A model generated the notes under the pieces. It was not told the DNA's origin. It saw nothing but the letters and a program-made list of their open reading frames with translations, and made no database searches. From Corynebacterium glaucum (GTDB lineage Bacteria; Actinomycetota; Actinomycetes; Mycobacteriales; Mycobacteriaceae): 64,000 nt of DNA. The translations under genes were made by a program, and so were the position numbers. The number at the start of each line of letters is the position of its first letter. The first letter of the stretch is position 1. Where the stretch lies: assembly GCF_002287505.1 (NCBI RefSeq), contig NZ_CP019688.1:1662674-1726673 (forward strand), written 5' to 3'. Below, piece after piece: positions 1 to 11,562 of this stretch.

Positions 1-646
1 AGTAATCCGTCGGATCGATGTCCGCATCGAGCGCGTCCCACATCACGCGGCCCGAATCCGGCTTGGTCTCCATGTCCTCTCGGAGGTGCTCGCGGCGCAC
101 CGCCTCCTTCTCGTACTTGTTCTGTTTCGGGGCGTCGGCGCCCGGGCGCAGAGCTGCCACAATCCCGCCTGTCAGTGCGAGTAAGCACCCAAGCACCGCT
201 ACCATGGGCCCGGTGCTGGGCACGTCGACGGCGGTGATCTCCGCCCACTGCCCGATCGTGTCGCCGACGTTGGTCGAAGCGACTGCCTCGGAGCGGGAAG
301 TCAAGATCGCATGCACGCGTTCTGGATCCGCTCCCCGGATGAGCAATTGGAGGGGCGAGATGGCAACCGCCGCGGCGGCGATGGCGCTGACGGTGCCGAC
401 GATGCGGCGGCCAAGGCGTCGTAAAGCAAACGCTCCAATCATGCCGACCAGAAGCAATAAGGCGACTGCTGTGGTCTCGAGCGACCAGTCTGCGCCTGGC
501 AGCGAGACGGTGCCGTTGCCGCTGAGCTCATCGGTGTAGCCTGCGGAAACCCAGGTCAAGCGCGAGGCGATCCACAGCAGCGCGGCACCGAGGCCGATGA
601 GCGCGGCGCCGGTGCGGCTCAAACCCTTGTCGACGGCCTGGGTCAC
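1..646 (-). CDS. Trp-biosynthesis-associated (TIGR02234-like) membrane protein, 3' end cut by window
   Basis: The frame is read from a GTG at 646 that overlaps the hisI stop codon by 4 bases (GTGA), a typical translational coupling. 215 codons are visible and the frame runs off the left edge without a stop. Hydrophobic segments lie at about residues 13-31, 58-76, 82-102 and 147-166, and the tail is charged (many Glu, Arg and Lys). Tryptophans sit near membrane borders. Placement directly after hisI and the four-helix layout match the small membrane-protein family annotated as Trp-operon associated (TIGR02234), which often sits between his and trp genes in actinobacteria. Function unknown; family assignment is from recall of context and topology. 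Confidence 0.75.
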   Translation of the reverse strand, partial: MTQAVDKGLSRTGAALIGLGAALLWIASRLTWVSAGYTDELSGNGTVSLPGADWSLETTAVALLLLVGMIGAFALRRLGRRIVGTVSAIAAAAVAISPLQLLIRGADPERVHAILTSRSEAVASTNVGDTIGQWAEITAVDVPSTGPMVAVLGCLLALTGGIVAALRPGADAPKQNKYEKEAVRREHLREDMETKPDSGRVMWDALDADIDPTDY

Positions 647-996
647 GGAAGCAACACATCCTCGTCGAAGCAGGTGCGCGCGCCCGTATGGCAGGCGCCG
701 CCGGTTTGGGTGACGGTGACAAGCAGGGTGTCGCCGTCGCAGTCGAGCGCCACTGCTTCGACGTGCTGGACGTTGCCGGAGGTCTCGCCCTTAATCCAGT
801 ACTCGTCGCGCGAACGCGAGTAGTAAGTGCCGCGGCGGGTGGCCAGGGTGTGGGCAAGGGCGTGATCGTCCATCCAGGCCATCATGAGGACCTCACCGGT
901 GCTGGCGGCCTGCACAATTGCGGGAACGAGACCCTGGTCGTTGCGCTTGAGGCGCGCGGCGATTGCTGGGTCGAGCTTGTAGTCACCTGGCTGCAT
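643..996 (-). CDS. hisI: Phosphoribosyl-AMP cyclohydrolase HisI
   Basis: This 117-residue protein opens the adenine ring of PR-AMP, the third step of histidine synthesis. The cyclohydrolase metal sites are present: the D-C-D-G-D cluster around residues 85-89 (Mg site) and the zinc cysteines Cys86, Cys102 and Cys109 (ACHTGARTC). The length fits a monofunctional HisI without the HisE domain, so PR-ATP pyrophosphatase must be encoded elsewhere. The start abuts the hisF stop (996/997) and the stop overlaps the next gene by 4 bases, so it is translated within the his operon. Confidence 0.96.
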   Translation of the reverse strand: MQPGDYKLDPAIAARLKRNDQGLVPAIVQAASTGEVLMMAWMDDHALAHTLATRRGTYYSRSRDEYWIKGETSGNVQHVEAVALDCDGDTLLVTVTQTGGACHTGARTCFDEDVLLP

Positions 997-1770
997 CTAG
1001 CGCACCTCGTGACCGGCGTTTGCGAGTGCCGTTTTCGCCTCGGCGATGGTGACCTCGCCGAAGTGGAAGATGGATGCGGCGAGCACCGCGTCCGCGCCCG
1101 CGTCGACGGCCGGCGGGAAGTGCTCGGCGCTGCCGGCTCCGCCGGAGGCGATGACGGGGATGGAGACCGCGTCGCGCACAAGGCGGATCAGTTCAAGGTC
1201 GAAGCCGGACTTCGTGCCGTCGCCGTCCATGGAGTTAAGCAGGATCTCGCCGACACCTAGGTCTTCGCCGGTGCGGGCCCACTCGATCGCGTCGATGCCG
1301 GCGGAACGGGTGCCGCCGTGGGTGGTCACCTCGAAGCCGCTGGGTTGCGGGGTTGCGCCTTCGGGCACGCGGCGAGCGTCGACGGAAAGGACGATGCACT
1401 GTGCTCCGAACTCGTCTGCCAGCTCGCGCAGCAGCTGCGGTCGCGAGATCGCGGCGGTGTTGACGCTGACCTTGTCCGCGCCGGCGCGCAGCAGCTCGCG
1501 GACATCGTCGGCTGAGCGCACTCCGCCGCCGACGGTGAGCGGGATGAAGACCTGCTCGGCGGTTTGGCGCACCACCTCGAGCATCGTGCCGCGCCCCTCC
1601 TTCGAGGCGGTGACATCGAGGAAGGTCAGCTCGTCTGCACCTTCCTCGCCGTAACGCTTTGCCAGCTCAACCGGATCGCCCGCGTCGCGAAGGTTCTCAA
1701 AGTTGACGCCCTTGACCACACGCCCGTTATCCACGTCCAGGCACGGAATGATTCTTACGGCGACGGCCAC
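997..1770 (-). CDS. hisF: Imidazole glycerol phosphate synthase cyclase subunit HisF
   Basis: The 257-residue TIM barrel accepts ammonia from HisH and cyclises PRFAR to imidazole glycerol phosphate plus AICAR. The paired catalytic aspartates are visible as Asp12 in [13 protein letters not shown] and Asp131 in LSVDARR. The phosphate-binding repeats TVGGGVRS and IASGGAGS are also present. Length is standard. It follows impA after a 34-base gap and is back-to-back with hisI. Confidence 0.97.
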   Translation of the reverse strand: MAVAVRIIPCLDVDNGRVVKGVNFENLRDAGDPVELAKRYGEEGADELTFLDVTASKEGRGTMLEVVRQTAEQVFIPLTVGGGVRSADDVRELLRAGADKVSVNTAAISRPQLLRELADEFGAQCIVLSVDARRVPEGATPQPSGFEVTTHGGTRSAGIDAIEWARTGEDLGVGEILLNSMDGDGTKSGFDLELIRLVRDAVSIPVIASGGAGSAEHFPPAVDAGADAVLAASIFHFGEVTIAEAKTALANAGHEVR

Positions 1771-1804
1771 GGCTTACCCTTTCGGTTGCGTTCGCCCGCG
1801 CGTC

Positions 1805-2611
1805 TCACAAGCGCGGTTGCTGTACCTGCAACATGGTACTCAGCGCGGTTGCGTGCGCTTCCGGGGTGCCCACGATCGCGCCGGTGGAGTTGACGGTCCA
1901 CGGGTTGCCCTCGGTGTCCGTGACCACCGCGCCGGCGCAGCGTGCGAGCAAGACACCCGCAGCGTTGTCCCAGATGTACGGGGAGAAGCTCACCGCCGCC
2001 TGGTAGATCCCCAACGCAACGAAGGCGAGGTCCACCCCGACCGAACCGGAGATGCGCGGACGTAAATCAGTCTCGGCCAGCGCACCGATGAGCGCAAGAC
2101 GCTGCGAGGCGGGAAAACGGCGGCGGTCATCCGAGCCGACGGAGCCGATACCGACCTGCGCCGCAGCGGCAGACTCCTGCCCCACTGGCGGCAGCGCCTC
2201 ACCGTTGCAGACCACCGGCCCACCAGCGACCGCGTGCACGTGGAGGTTGAGCAGCGGGATATCCGTGAAGGCCACCACCGGTTCACCGTCCAGGATCAGC
2301 GAGACCAGGATCGCACTATTCGGGTTGCCCGACGAGTAGTTGGAGGTGCCGTCGATCGGATCGAGCACCCAGCACGCATCCGGGTTGAACTCGCCGCCGC
2401 GCTCCTCGCCGTACACGCCGATGCCGGTCGCGAGTTCCAAGTCCTCGCGCAGCATCGCTTCGATCGCAAGATCCGCATCGGTGGCGAAGTCTCCCGGGCC
2501 CTTGCGCAGCGCAGGGGCCGCACCGAGTTCGGAGACAAAGTGCTCGCGCGCACGCGCCACCGCGTCGACGGCGGCACGCGTGTAGCGCTCGAGCTCTTCA
2601 GGGTGTGGCAT
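1805..2611 (-). CDS. impA: Inositol-monophosphatase-family phosphatase (probable histidinol-phosphate phosphatase)
   Basis: This 268-residue protein has the Li-sensitive phosphomonoesterase signatures: GDFATDAD and GEERGGEF near the N-terminus, DPIDGTSNY (metal-binding Asp-Ile-Asp equivalent), and a C-terminal WDNAAG. The same position in Corynebacterium glutamicum holds impA. I chose ATG 2611 because it lies one base after the hisA stop and removes a 46-residue extension lacking family similarity. Actinobacteria often use an IMP-family enzyme for the histidinol-phosphate phosphatase step (HisN type). That role here is an inference from operon position; inositol phosphate is the alternative substrate. 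Confidence 0.88.
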   Translation of the reverse strand: MPHPEELERYTRAAVDAVARAREHFVSELGAAPALRKGPGDFATDADLAIEAMLREDLELATGIGVYGEERGGEFNPDACWVLDPIDGTSNYSSGNPNSAILVSLILDGEPVVAFTDIPLLNLHVHAVAGGPVVCNGEALPPVGQESAAAAQVGIGSVGSDDRRRFPASQRLALIGALAETDLRPRISGSVGVDLAFVALGIYQAAVSFSPYIWDNAAGVLLARCAGAVVTDTEGNPWTVNSTGAIVGTPEAHATALSTMLQVQQPRL

Positions 2612-2612
2612 A

Positions 2613-3356
2613 CTACTCCGCCACCGCGTCCAGCGCCTCGCGCAGGGTGAAGCGGCGTTCATAGAGCGCCTTGCCGATGATCGCGGAATCGATGCCCTCG
2701 TCGGCGTAGCGCGACAACTCCACCACGTCGTCAAGCGTCGCGATGCCACCAGACGCGGTCACCTGCGCATCGGTCGCCGCCGACACATCCCGCAGCAAGT
2801 CCACGTTCGGCCCCTCGAGTGTGCCGTCCTTGCTCACGTCGGTGACCACGAAGCGGGCGCACCCCGCGGCGTCGAAACGCTCGAGCACCTCCCACAGGTC
2901 CCCGCCGTCCGAGGTCCAGCCGTTGCCCTTCGTGCGCCAAGTACCGTCCTCCTCGCGCACCGCGATGTCGATGGCCACCTTATCGCCATAACGCGCGATC
3001 ACCGATTCCATCCACTCCGGGTTCTGCAGCGCCGCCGTGCCGATGTTCACCCGGCGCGCGCCGGTAGCGAGAGCGCGTTCCAAAGATTCGTCGTCACGAA
3101 TGCCCCCGGTGAGCTCCACCGCAATGTCGAGCTTGCCGGTGATTTCCGCCATCAGCTCGTGGTTCGAGCCGCGACCGAACGCCGCGTCCAAATCCACGAA
3201 GTGCAGCCACTGCGCGCCTTGAGCCTGCCACTCCAGCGCCGCCTCGAGTGGTGTGCCGTACACCTTCTCGGTCCCGGCCTCCCCCTGATCGAGGCGGACG
3301 GCTTGCCCGTTCACAACATCAACGGCTGGCAGCAGTTCAAACTTCATGCGCTTCAT
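2613..3356 (-). CDS. hisA: ProFAR isomerase HisA
   Basis: This is the 247-residue phosphoribosylformimino-5-aminoimidazole carboxamide ribotide isomerase. The general-base Asp13 sits in [10 protein letters not shown] and the acid in the [15 protein letters not shown] segment, with phosphate loops LTGGIRDDE and [10 protein letters not shown]. The start may instead be the fourth residue (MKFELLP, 3347). Many actinobacteria use a dual HisA/TrpF enzyme (PriA); corynebacteria are known to carry a specialised HisA, and nothing in the sequence settles which activity set this copy has. Confidence 0.95.
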   Translation of the reverse strand: MKRMKFELLPAVDVVNGQAVRLDQGEAGTEKVYGTPLEAALEWQAQGAQWLHFVDLDAAFGRGSNHELMAEITGKLDIAVELTGGIRDDESLERALATGARRVNIGTAALQNPEWMESVIARYGDKVAIDIAVREEDGTWRTKGNGWTSDGGDLWEVLERFDAAGCARFVVTDVSKDGTLEGPNVDLLRDVSAATDAQVTASGGIATLDDVVELSRYADEGIDSAIIGKALYERRFTLREALDAVAE

Positions 3357-3365
3357 GGTAACCGG

Positions 3366-4010
3366 CTACGCCAGCGTCTTCACCCAGTTCTCCAGCAGCG
3401 CAAGGCCCGCGTCGCCGGACTTCTCCGGGTGGAACTGCGTAGCCCACAACGGGCCGTTCTCCACCGCGGCGACAAACCTGCTCGGCCCGTGCGTCGCCCA
3501 GCTCACCTTTGGGTACGCAATGAACTCGTCTTCCTCCATTGCGAACTTACGCACCCCGTAGGAGTGCACAAAGTAAAAGCGGGTCTCCGCATCAAGACCG
3601 GCAAACATCTCGCTCTCAGGGTGGATGTCCACAGTGTTCCAGCCCATGTGCGGCAGCACGGGAGCTTCGAGCTTATCGACGACTCCGTCCCACTCGCCCA
3701 GACCAGGAGTATCCACGCCGTGCTCCACCCCGCGCTCAAACATGACCTGCAGCCCCACGCAGATCCCCAAGACCGGACGGCTCCCGGCCAAACGCTGCCC
3801 GACAATGCGCGGCCCGCCAACCGCCTTGAGTCCGCGCATGCATGCCGGGAAGGCACCGACTCCAGGCACCACCAAGCCGTCGGCTTCAACTGCCAGGTGG
3901 GGATCCTGGGTGACCTCGACGTTCGCACCGACGCGTTCGATTGCGCGTTGCGCCGAGCGAAGGTTGCCGGCGCCGTAATCGAGCAATGCCACGCGGGGTT
4001 GAGTACTCAT
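3366..4010 (-). CDS. hisH: Imidazole glycerol phosphate synthase glutaminase subunit HisH
   Basis: This class-I glutamine amidotransferase (214 residues) feeds ammonia to HisF. It opens with [14 protein letters not shown], carries the nucleophile Cys in LGICVGLQ, and the His/Glu pair in [13 protein letters not shown] use ATG 4010 rather than the GTG at 4037: it matches the usual HisH N-terminus, and a TACACT box ends 8 bases before it, which suggests its own nearly leaderless promoter. That would make hisH-hisA-impA-hisF-hisI a second transcription unit downstream of the MFS gene. Confidence 0.94.
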   Translation of the reverse strand: MSTQPRVALLDYGAGNLRSAQRAIERVGANVEVTQDPHLAVEADGLVVPGVGAFPACMRGLKAVGGPRIVGQRLAGSRPVLGICVGLQVMFERGVEHGVDTPGLGEWDGVVDKLEAPVLPHMGWNTVDIHPESEMFAGLDAETRFYFVHSYGVRKFAMEEDEFIAYPKVSWATHGPSRFVAAVENGPLWATQFHPEKSGDAGLALLENWVKTLA

Positions 4011-4024
4011 GGTGTGTGAGTGTA
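4011..4024 (-). promoter_or_regulatory. Candidate -10 box of a leaderless hisH promoter
   Basis: On the minus strand TACACT (4024-4019) is followed by 8 bases and then the ATG at 4010, the spacing expected if transcription starts at or next to the start codon. No convincing -35 element was seen. Confidence 0.45.
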
Positions 4025-4055
4025 GCGGCCCCCGCACAACTACTAGCCCGAAACG

Positions 4056-5387
4056 CTAACGATCGGTGCGGGGCTCGCCGCGGCGGTACCGGATCGGGGG
4101 CTGCACCGAGCGCATTCGCACTGCGAGGTTGTTCACTTCCACTACCCGGTGACGTCCCAGTTGGCGATCGAGCAGAGTCACTACCAGGCCCAGCAGAATG
4201 ACGGCGCTGGCCAGACCGAACATCGGCGCAAACACCATGGTGGTCAGCACCGCGCCGTAGAACGTGGAGCCCAGCCCCGTACCACCGTCAAACGCGATGT
4301 TCCAGATCGCGGACGCTCGCGATGCCTTCGACCGTGGCAACCGGTAGAACATCATCGTCAACGACTCGTTTTGCACAGCGCCGAAACCCGCACCGTAAAA
4401 CAGTGCCGCGATGGTCATGGTCCACACCGGCAGCTCAAGGAAGAGAATGATCGACATCATGAGCACACCTGCAGCGGCGGCGATCTGGAACGGGATGAGC
4501 ACGCTGCCTGGCTGCCCCTTGCGGTCCATGACCCGGCCTGCGAAGTAGCGCGAAATCATCGCCGCGAAGTTCATTACGCCGAGCATCACACCGGCCAGGG
4601 CCGCACCGTACACCGGATCGAGATCGCGCATCGATGCCGGCAGAAAGTTCGTGATCGCTCCGTAGGCGGTAGTGACAAACATGAGCGCGAGCGCAGGCAC
4701 GAGCACCAGATGCCATGTTGGGGCCCGCACCGCACTGGCTTGTGTCTGCTCGTCCTCGTCGGGTGTCGGAATCCCCGGAATCAACATGGTGGCCACAAGC
4801 GCGACCAAACCAATGCCGCCGCCGATGGCGTATACCGCGTCGTATCCTACGATTCCGACTAGCGCGAGACCCGAGGGAAGCGCAATCATCTGGGCGGCCC
4901 CAACCACAAGGCCGAGCGCACCAGTCGCGCTTCCGAGCAGCCGCAATGGCACAAGCTCCGCAATGATCGCCGCCTCGGCGACGGACAGCGCACCGAAACC
5001 GATGCCGCGGATGGCGCTGACTGTCAAGAGCGGTGTCGGATCCATGCCCAGCATGTACCCGAACGTCGGACCGCCGAGCAAAAGTGCTGAGACAGCTATC
5101 ACCGCGCGGTAGCCGATGGTGCGAAGAAGCCACGGCGTGAACACCTGCGTGATCACAGTTGCCAGCATGAACACGCCCGTGCTCAGGCCCGCAAGCGTCT
5201 CGCTTTGCCCGGCATCGATGACCGCGGTCGGTACCACTGGCAGCAGTAGCGACCACGCCCCAAACGCGGCTCCAACTGCGATCAACACCGGGACTAAACC
5301 GCGGGCCCGCCACACGCTCGTGAGCGAATCGATCTCCGCGGGAGACAGTGGTGCCCGTGAACGTGCCGCCCAGCCGAATCCAGCCAT
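4056..5387 (-). CDS. MFS transporter embedded in the his cluster
   Basis: This 443-residue protein has about 12 hydrophobic spans in two halves joined by a charged loop (about residues 205-225, GIPTPDEDEQ). A basic MFS loop appears as RVMDRKGQPG after helix 8. It is encoded 6 bases after hisB in the same direction and ahead of hisH, so it is probably co-transcribed with hisDCB. Substrate unknown. The location makes export of histidine, an intermediate or an analogue a natural hypothesis, but nothing in the sequence proves it. Confidence 0.85.
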   Translation of the reverse strand: MAGFGWAARSRAPLSPAEIDSLTSVWRARGLVPVLIAVGAAFGAWSLLLPVVPTAVIDAGQSETLAGLSTGVFMLATVITQVFTPWLLRTIGYRAVIAVSALLLGGPTFGYMLGMDPTPLLTVSAIRGIGFGALSVAEAAIIAELVPLRLLGSATGALGLVVGAAQMIALPSGLALVGIVGYDAVYAIGGGIGLVALVATMLIPGIPTPDEDEQTQASAVRAPTWHLVLVPALALMFVTTAYGAITNFLPASMRDLDPVYGAALAGVMLGVMNFAAMISRYFAGRVMDRKGQPGSVLIPFQIAAAAGVLMMSIILFLELPVWTMTIAALFYGAGFGAVQNESLTMMFYRLPRSKASRASAIWNIAFDGGTGLGSTFYGAVLTTMVFAPMFGLASAVILLGLVVTLLDRQLGRHRVVEVNNLAVRMRSVQPPIRYRRGEPRTDR

Positions 5388-5393
5388 ACCGGG

Positions 5394-8414
<3,021 letters not shown>

Positions 8415-8427
8415 AAGCGTCATTGTA
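8415..8427 (-). promoter_or_regulatory. -10 box of a probable leaderless hisD promoter
   Basis: TACAAT (8427-8422, minus strand) is followed by exactly 7 bases and then ATG 8414, predicting transcription initiation on the A of the start codon. Confidence 0.6.
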
Positions 8428-8507
8428 TTCCCCGGTCATCGCCGCACCGGAACGGGTATAGACTCGACAAACAGTGGCAACAATCGCAGGACAAGGGGTC
8501 ACACACC

Positions 8508-9545
8508 ATGGGCAAGCACAGCAAGCCGGCACACGCCGCCGGCGCCCGCGAGCCCGTCACCGAAGTCACCTTGCAGCGCGTCGCCGCCGCGATTGAAGGT
8601 ATCGGGCTGGAGCCCCTTGCGCGCCCCGACAGGCTGGTGGTCGGCCTTCCCGCCTACACCGCCGCGGTCTGGATTGACTACGAGCGCCCGCTGACCCTAG
8701 TCATCGATTTCACCGACCGCGTGCCCGTCGCGTTCGACCACGGCCGCGCGTTAGCTACCTTCCTAAACCATTGGAACCACGAGGAGCTCGGCGCGGTGGC
8801 TTCCTACCGACTCACCGATTCCGGCGATTTCAGCGTGCGCATGCGCCACGGCATGCTCATCCGTCACGGTTTGTCGGACTCGCAGCTCATCGCTTCGCTT
8901 ATCGACGGCTTCGAGCACGCCGCGTCATTTTTCACCCAGCTCCGCGCTCAGTTCATACCGATTGAGTTCGACGCTCCCCTGCCCCCGACGCTGCTGCGTT
9001 CCCTCGACCACACCACCCTGGTGGGGCGCCACCCGTCGCATATGCACCTCCCGGCCGGGGAGCGGCGCGACGTGTACTCGGCGCCGGACTACTTCCAGGG
9101 CGGCGAGGGCACCATTTCCGAGGTCTCGCTGCTGGACCTGCAGCGCGTACTCAACGGGTTGGACTTCGCGTACACAAAAGCCGACGACGTCATTGCGACC
9201 GGCGCCAACGGCGTGCCGTTTGCCATCACCTTGGAAACCGCCGGTTTCTCCCGGGTGGCCGCGATGTGGAACTCAAACCAGAACGCTGAAACAGCGTTTC
9301 TCCCGCTGTGGCTCGCCTGCAACGAGGTCAACCAATCCAGCACGCAACTCAGCGTCTATCTCCACGAAACCGAAGGCATCATCCAGGTCCACGCCGAAAC
9401 CACGTGCCTGGTCACCGAGGGAATGACGGACGCGCAGATCGACGAGTTCGTCATCTCCTCGCTCCTGTCGGGGTTGAGCGCCATCGACCACATCACCACG
9501 CAGGCTGAAGGGGCCTCGGTGGTGGACTGGCCGCCGACGTCCTAG
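8508..9545 (+). CDS. Protein with two YbjN-type domains
   Basis: This 345-residue soluble protein has two related YbjN/T3SS-chaperone-like regions, at about residues 20-145 (LQRVAAAIEGIGLEP, then VWIDYERPLT) and 190-325 (LQRVLNGLDFAYTK, then HAETTCLVTEGMTD). YbjN domains bind partner proteins and are linked to stress or regulatory roles, but no activity is established for this type. It is divergent from hisD. The ATG at 8508 is chosen because family similarity begins there; a TATAGA box at 8457-8462 could serve it with a leader of about 40 bases. The stop overlaps that of the convergent gene by 4 bases. Confidence 0.8.
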   Translation: MGKHSKPAHAAGAREPVTEVTLQRVAAAIEGIGLEPLARPDRLVVGLPAYTAAVWIDYERPLTLVIDFTDRVPVAFDHGRALATFLNHWNHEELGAVASYRLTDSGDFSVRMRHGMLIRHGLSDSQLIASLIDGFEHAASFFTQLRAQFIPIEFDAPLPPTLLRSLDHTTLVGRHPSHMHLPAGERRDVYSAPDYFQGGEGTISEVSLLDLQRVLNGLDFAYTKADDVIATGANGVPFAITLETAGFSRVAAMWNSNQNAETAFLPLWLACNEVNQSSTQLSVYLHETEGIIQVHAETTCLVTEGMTDAQIDEFVISSLLSGLSAIDHITTQAEGASVVDWPPTS

Positions 9546-10090
9546 CGCGAGGCCCCGCCCCTTCTCGATCGCTCGGCGGACAGTGCGAAGAAGTTCAGCA
9601 TCCAATACAGCAGTGCCGAGACAAACGGCGCCACCAACCAGGCCACGTGCGGGTTCACGGCCGGGGCAACCGTGAACGTCCCGCTTGTTGCGTGATCTGG
9701 GGGCACGTCGTGCAACGCCTGGGCGACCACCTGGCCGGTGGCAACAATCGTGAAAGCCGCTGCAGCCGCGACAGCCATCACCCAGATCAGTGTGCCGATT
9801 CCCCCGCCGCCGGTTTTGAACCAAGCGACGAGCGCGAGTGCTGCACCAACAACCGCGCTCAAGATGGTGAGCCAGCCGATGGCGGTGAATTCCGCGCTCT
9901 CATCACTCGCCTCAGCGTTGATCATCGCGGTGCCATCGGTGATCTCGATGACGTACGTCGGGTGAAGAAAGCCCCAAAGCACACCGGCGAGCAGCCCGAG
10001 TACCAGCCCAAATGCAAGCAACCCCGCACCAGCTCCGATCGCCTTCGGCGAGCGGGTGGTGGGGGTTGGAGACGAAGTATCTAAAGGCAT
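9542..10090 (-). CDS. Hypothetical four-helix membrane protein
   Basis: This 182-residue protein has predicted membrane spans at about 18-42, 70-91, 98-118 and 149-170, an acidic extracytoplasmic loop (residues 43-69) and an Arg-rich C-terminal tail. It resembles actinobacterial DUF2567-like membrane proteins in layout, but I do not recognise a specific family with certainty. It lies 22 bases after a lipoprotein gene in the same direction, so the two are likely co-transcribed. Confidence 0.7.
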   Translation of the reverse strand: MPLDTSSPTPTTRSPKAIGAGAGLLAFGLVLGLLAGVLWGFLHPTYVIEITDGTAMINAEASDESAEFTAIGWLTILSAVVGAALALVAWFKTGGGGIGTLIWVMAVAAAAAFTIVATGQVVAQALHDVPPDHATSGTFTVAPAVNPHVAWLVAPFVSALLYWMLNFFALSAERSRRGGASR

Positions 10091-10112
10091 CGCCCCTAGA
10101 GACTAGTAGAAG

Positions 10113-10838
10113 CTAGCCGGTGCAGACCTTCCAGCGGCCCTCTTCCTTGGCGAAGAGCTGCACCGAGGTGTGGGTGCCTTCCTGATCCGTCGAGGTCACC
10201 GTCGCGGATGCGCGGTCCCCGTCAACACGCACGTCAGACACGCTGACCTCTGCGCGCGGCACCGGAGCGGGGCCGTTGATCTTCTCGTCCTGGCGCATGA
10301 CCTCCTCGAGTACATCGAGGTTGAGGCCCTGGCGGCTCAGCTCCGCCATCGCAGGGTCGCGCACAGCGGCGCAGGAGTTGTCCAAAATGGTACGGGTCCA
10401 GGTCACCATGGAGTCCGGGTTGGTGATGGTGTGGACCACGGACTCCATCTCCTTGCGGTCCGCATCGGAGCCGCCCTGGCCACCAGCGATCGGCTCGTAG
10501 GTGCGAACCTCAATCTCACCCTCGCCGAACGGGTTGGCGATGGTCGGGATCGGAGCTGCAGCCGCGTCACCCTCGGCCGGCTTCTCGCCCTCAGGCTTCT
10601 CGCCCTCCTGGCCCGGCTCCTCAGTCTTGTTCTCCTCACCCTCGGCAGCCTCGCCGTTTTCACCCTTAGCCGCATTGGTGCTGGCGGCATCGTTGGTTGC
10701 GGGAGACGACTCGACTGTCGCAAGCCCCCCGTTTGCGGAGGTATCGGCGTCAGACCCGCAGGCAGTCAGCCCGATTGTCAAGGCGAACGCCGACAGGGTC
10801 GCCGCAGCGATCTTGTGCGATGTAGAAGGAAGCGTCAC
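10113..10838 (-). CDS. Secreted lipoprotein with an acidic linker
   Basis: The 241-residue product starts with a lipoprotein signal ending in the lipobox LTAC (Cys27). A low-complexity Ala/Glu/Lys/Pro linker (about residues 45-90, repeats such as GEKPEGEKPAEG) follows, then a globular domain of about 140 residues. I prefer GTG 10838 over TTG 10844 because AGGAG sits 8 bases upstream. The domain resembles the mixed alpha/beta folds of other secreted corynebacterial lipoproteins, but no family is named with confidence. Confidence 0.75.
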   Translation of the reverse strand: MTLPSTSHKIAAATLSAFALTIGLTACGSDADTSANGGLATVESSPATNDAASTNAAKGENGEAAEGEENKTEEPGQEGEKPEGEKPAEGDAAAAPIPTIANPFGEGEIEVRTYEPIAGGQGGSDADRKEMESVVHTITNPDSMVTWTRTILDNSCAAVRDPAMAELSRQGLNLDVLEEVMRQDEKINGPAPVPRAEVSVSDVRVDGDRASATVTSTDQEGTHTSVQLFAKEEGRWKVCTG

Positions 10839-10882
10839 GATCAATTCTCCTGGCTCGGGATTTGTACATCGGGCAGTCTAGC

Positions 10883-10898
10883 AACACTTATCTGTGTT
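10883..10898. promoter_or_regulatory. Candidate operator in the lipoprotein/tetR divergent region
   Basis: AACAC-TTATCT-GTGTT is an interrupted inverted repeat within the divergent spacer, between two direct GTCTAG words at about 10876 and 10903. The regulator encoded just downstream would be the obvious candidate to bind it. Confidence 0.3.
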
Positions 10899-10948
10899 AA
10901 ATGTCTAGTGACGTTTCGAAGCGTCTGGACAAAGGCTGTGAACTTCAC

Positions 10949-10970
10949 GTTCGAACTACAGTTGGTTTCC
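10949..10970 (+). promoter_or_regulatory. Palindrome and leaderless -10 box ahead of the TetR gene
   Basis: A perfect 8-base palindrome GTTCGAAC (10949-10956) abuts a TACAGT -10 box (10957-10962), which ends 8 bases before the ATG at 10971. The palindrome is placed where a repressor would block its own promoter. Confidence 0.4.
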
Positions 10971-11522
10971 ATGCAATTGTCACGCGAAGCGATCGTCGCC
11001 ATCGCCCTGGACATTCTGTCGCAGTACGGCCTCGCCGACGTGTCGATGCGACGCATCGCGGGAGCATTGGGGGTCGCGCCGGGCGCCCTCTACTGGCATA
11101 TCGAGAACAAGCAGGAGCTCATCGCAGCACTTGCCGACGCGATCATCGCCCCAGTGGTCACCGCCCCACCGGAGGATCCGGAAGCGTTGTGTGCGGCACT
11201 GTGGAACCACGTCCTGGCGACGCGCGATGGCGCCGAGATTGTCATCGCAGCGATTGGCCAGCCGGATGCGCCGGTGCGCCGCACCCTCGAGGAGACATTC
11301 GCGTTGGTGGTGGGGAGGTCGGCACCAGAGGGGGCGTCGATAAGCGATGCGACCGTGGCTGCGAACGGCCTGCTTCATCTCACCCTGGGTGCTGCTGCCG
11401 TGCAGCAGTCCGCAACCCAGCTGGCCACCGCGACCGGCGAGCGCGGTTTGCGCCCCGTTGACGAGGCCGCCGCTGAGCATGCTGCCGCAGTGAAGCTGCT
11501 GCTCACGGGCATGAAGCGTTGA
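10971..11522 (+). CDS. TetR-family transcriptional regulator
   Basis: This 183-residue protein has the TetR N-terminal helix-turn-helix at about residues 6-52 (ALDILSQYGLADVSMRRIAG, then GVAPGALYWHIENKQELI). A variable ligand-binding domain completes it. Ligand and targets are not evident; the divergent lipoprotein/membrane-protein pair and its own gene are the natural targets, and glgX lies 40 bases downstream in the same direction. ATG 10971 fits the family N-terminus. Confidence 0.9.
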   Translation: MQLSREAIVAIALDILSQYGLADVSMRRIAGALGVAPGALYWHIENKQELIAALADAIIAPVVTAPPEDPEALCAALWNHVLATRDGAEIVIAAIGQPDAPVRRTLEETFALVVGRSAPEGASISDATVAANGLLHLTLGAAAVQQSATQLATATGERGLRPVDEAAAEHAAAVKLLLTGMKR

Positions 11523-11548
11523 TACGGCGGAACCGGCGAGCTTTGCAC

Positions 11549-11562
11549 TAAGATTCGTCGTC
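11549..11562 (+). promoter_or_regulatory. Probable leaderless glgX promoter (-10 box)
   Basis: TAAGAT (11549-11554) ends 8 bases before the glgX ATG, so the transcript should have little or no leader. Confidence 0.45.

Noticed and set aside
8424..8507. T-box or attenuator ahead of hisD
   Set aside because: No T-box core or specifier loop in the short spacer, and the -10 box predicts a leaderless message.
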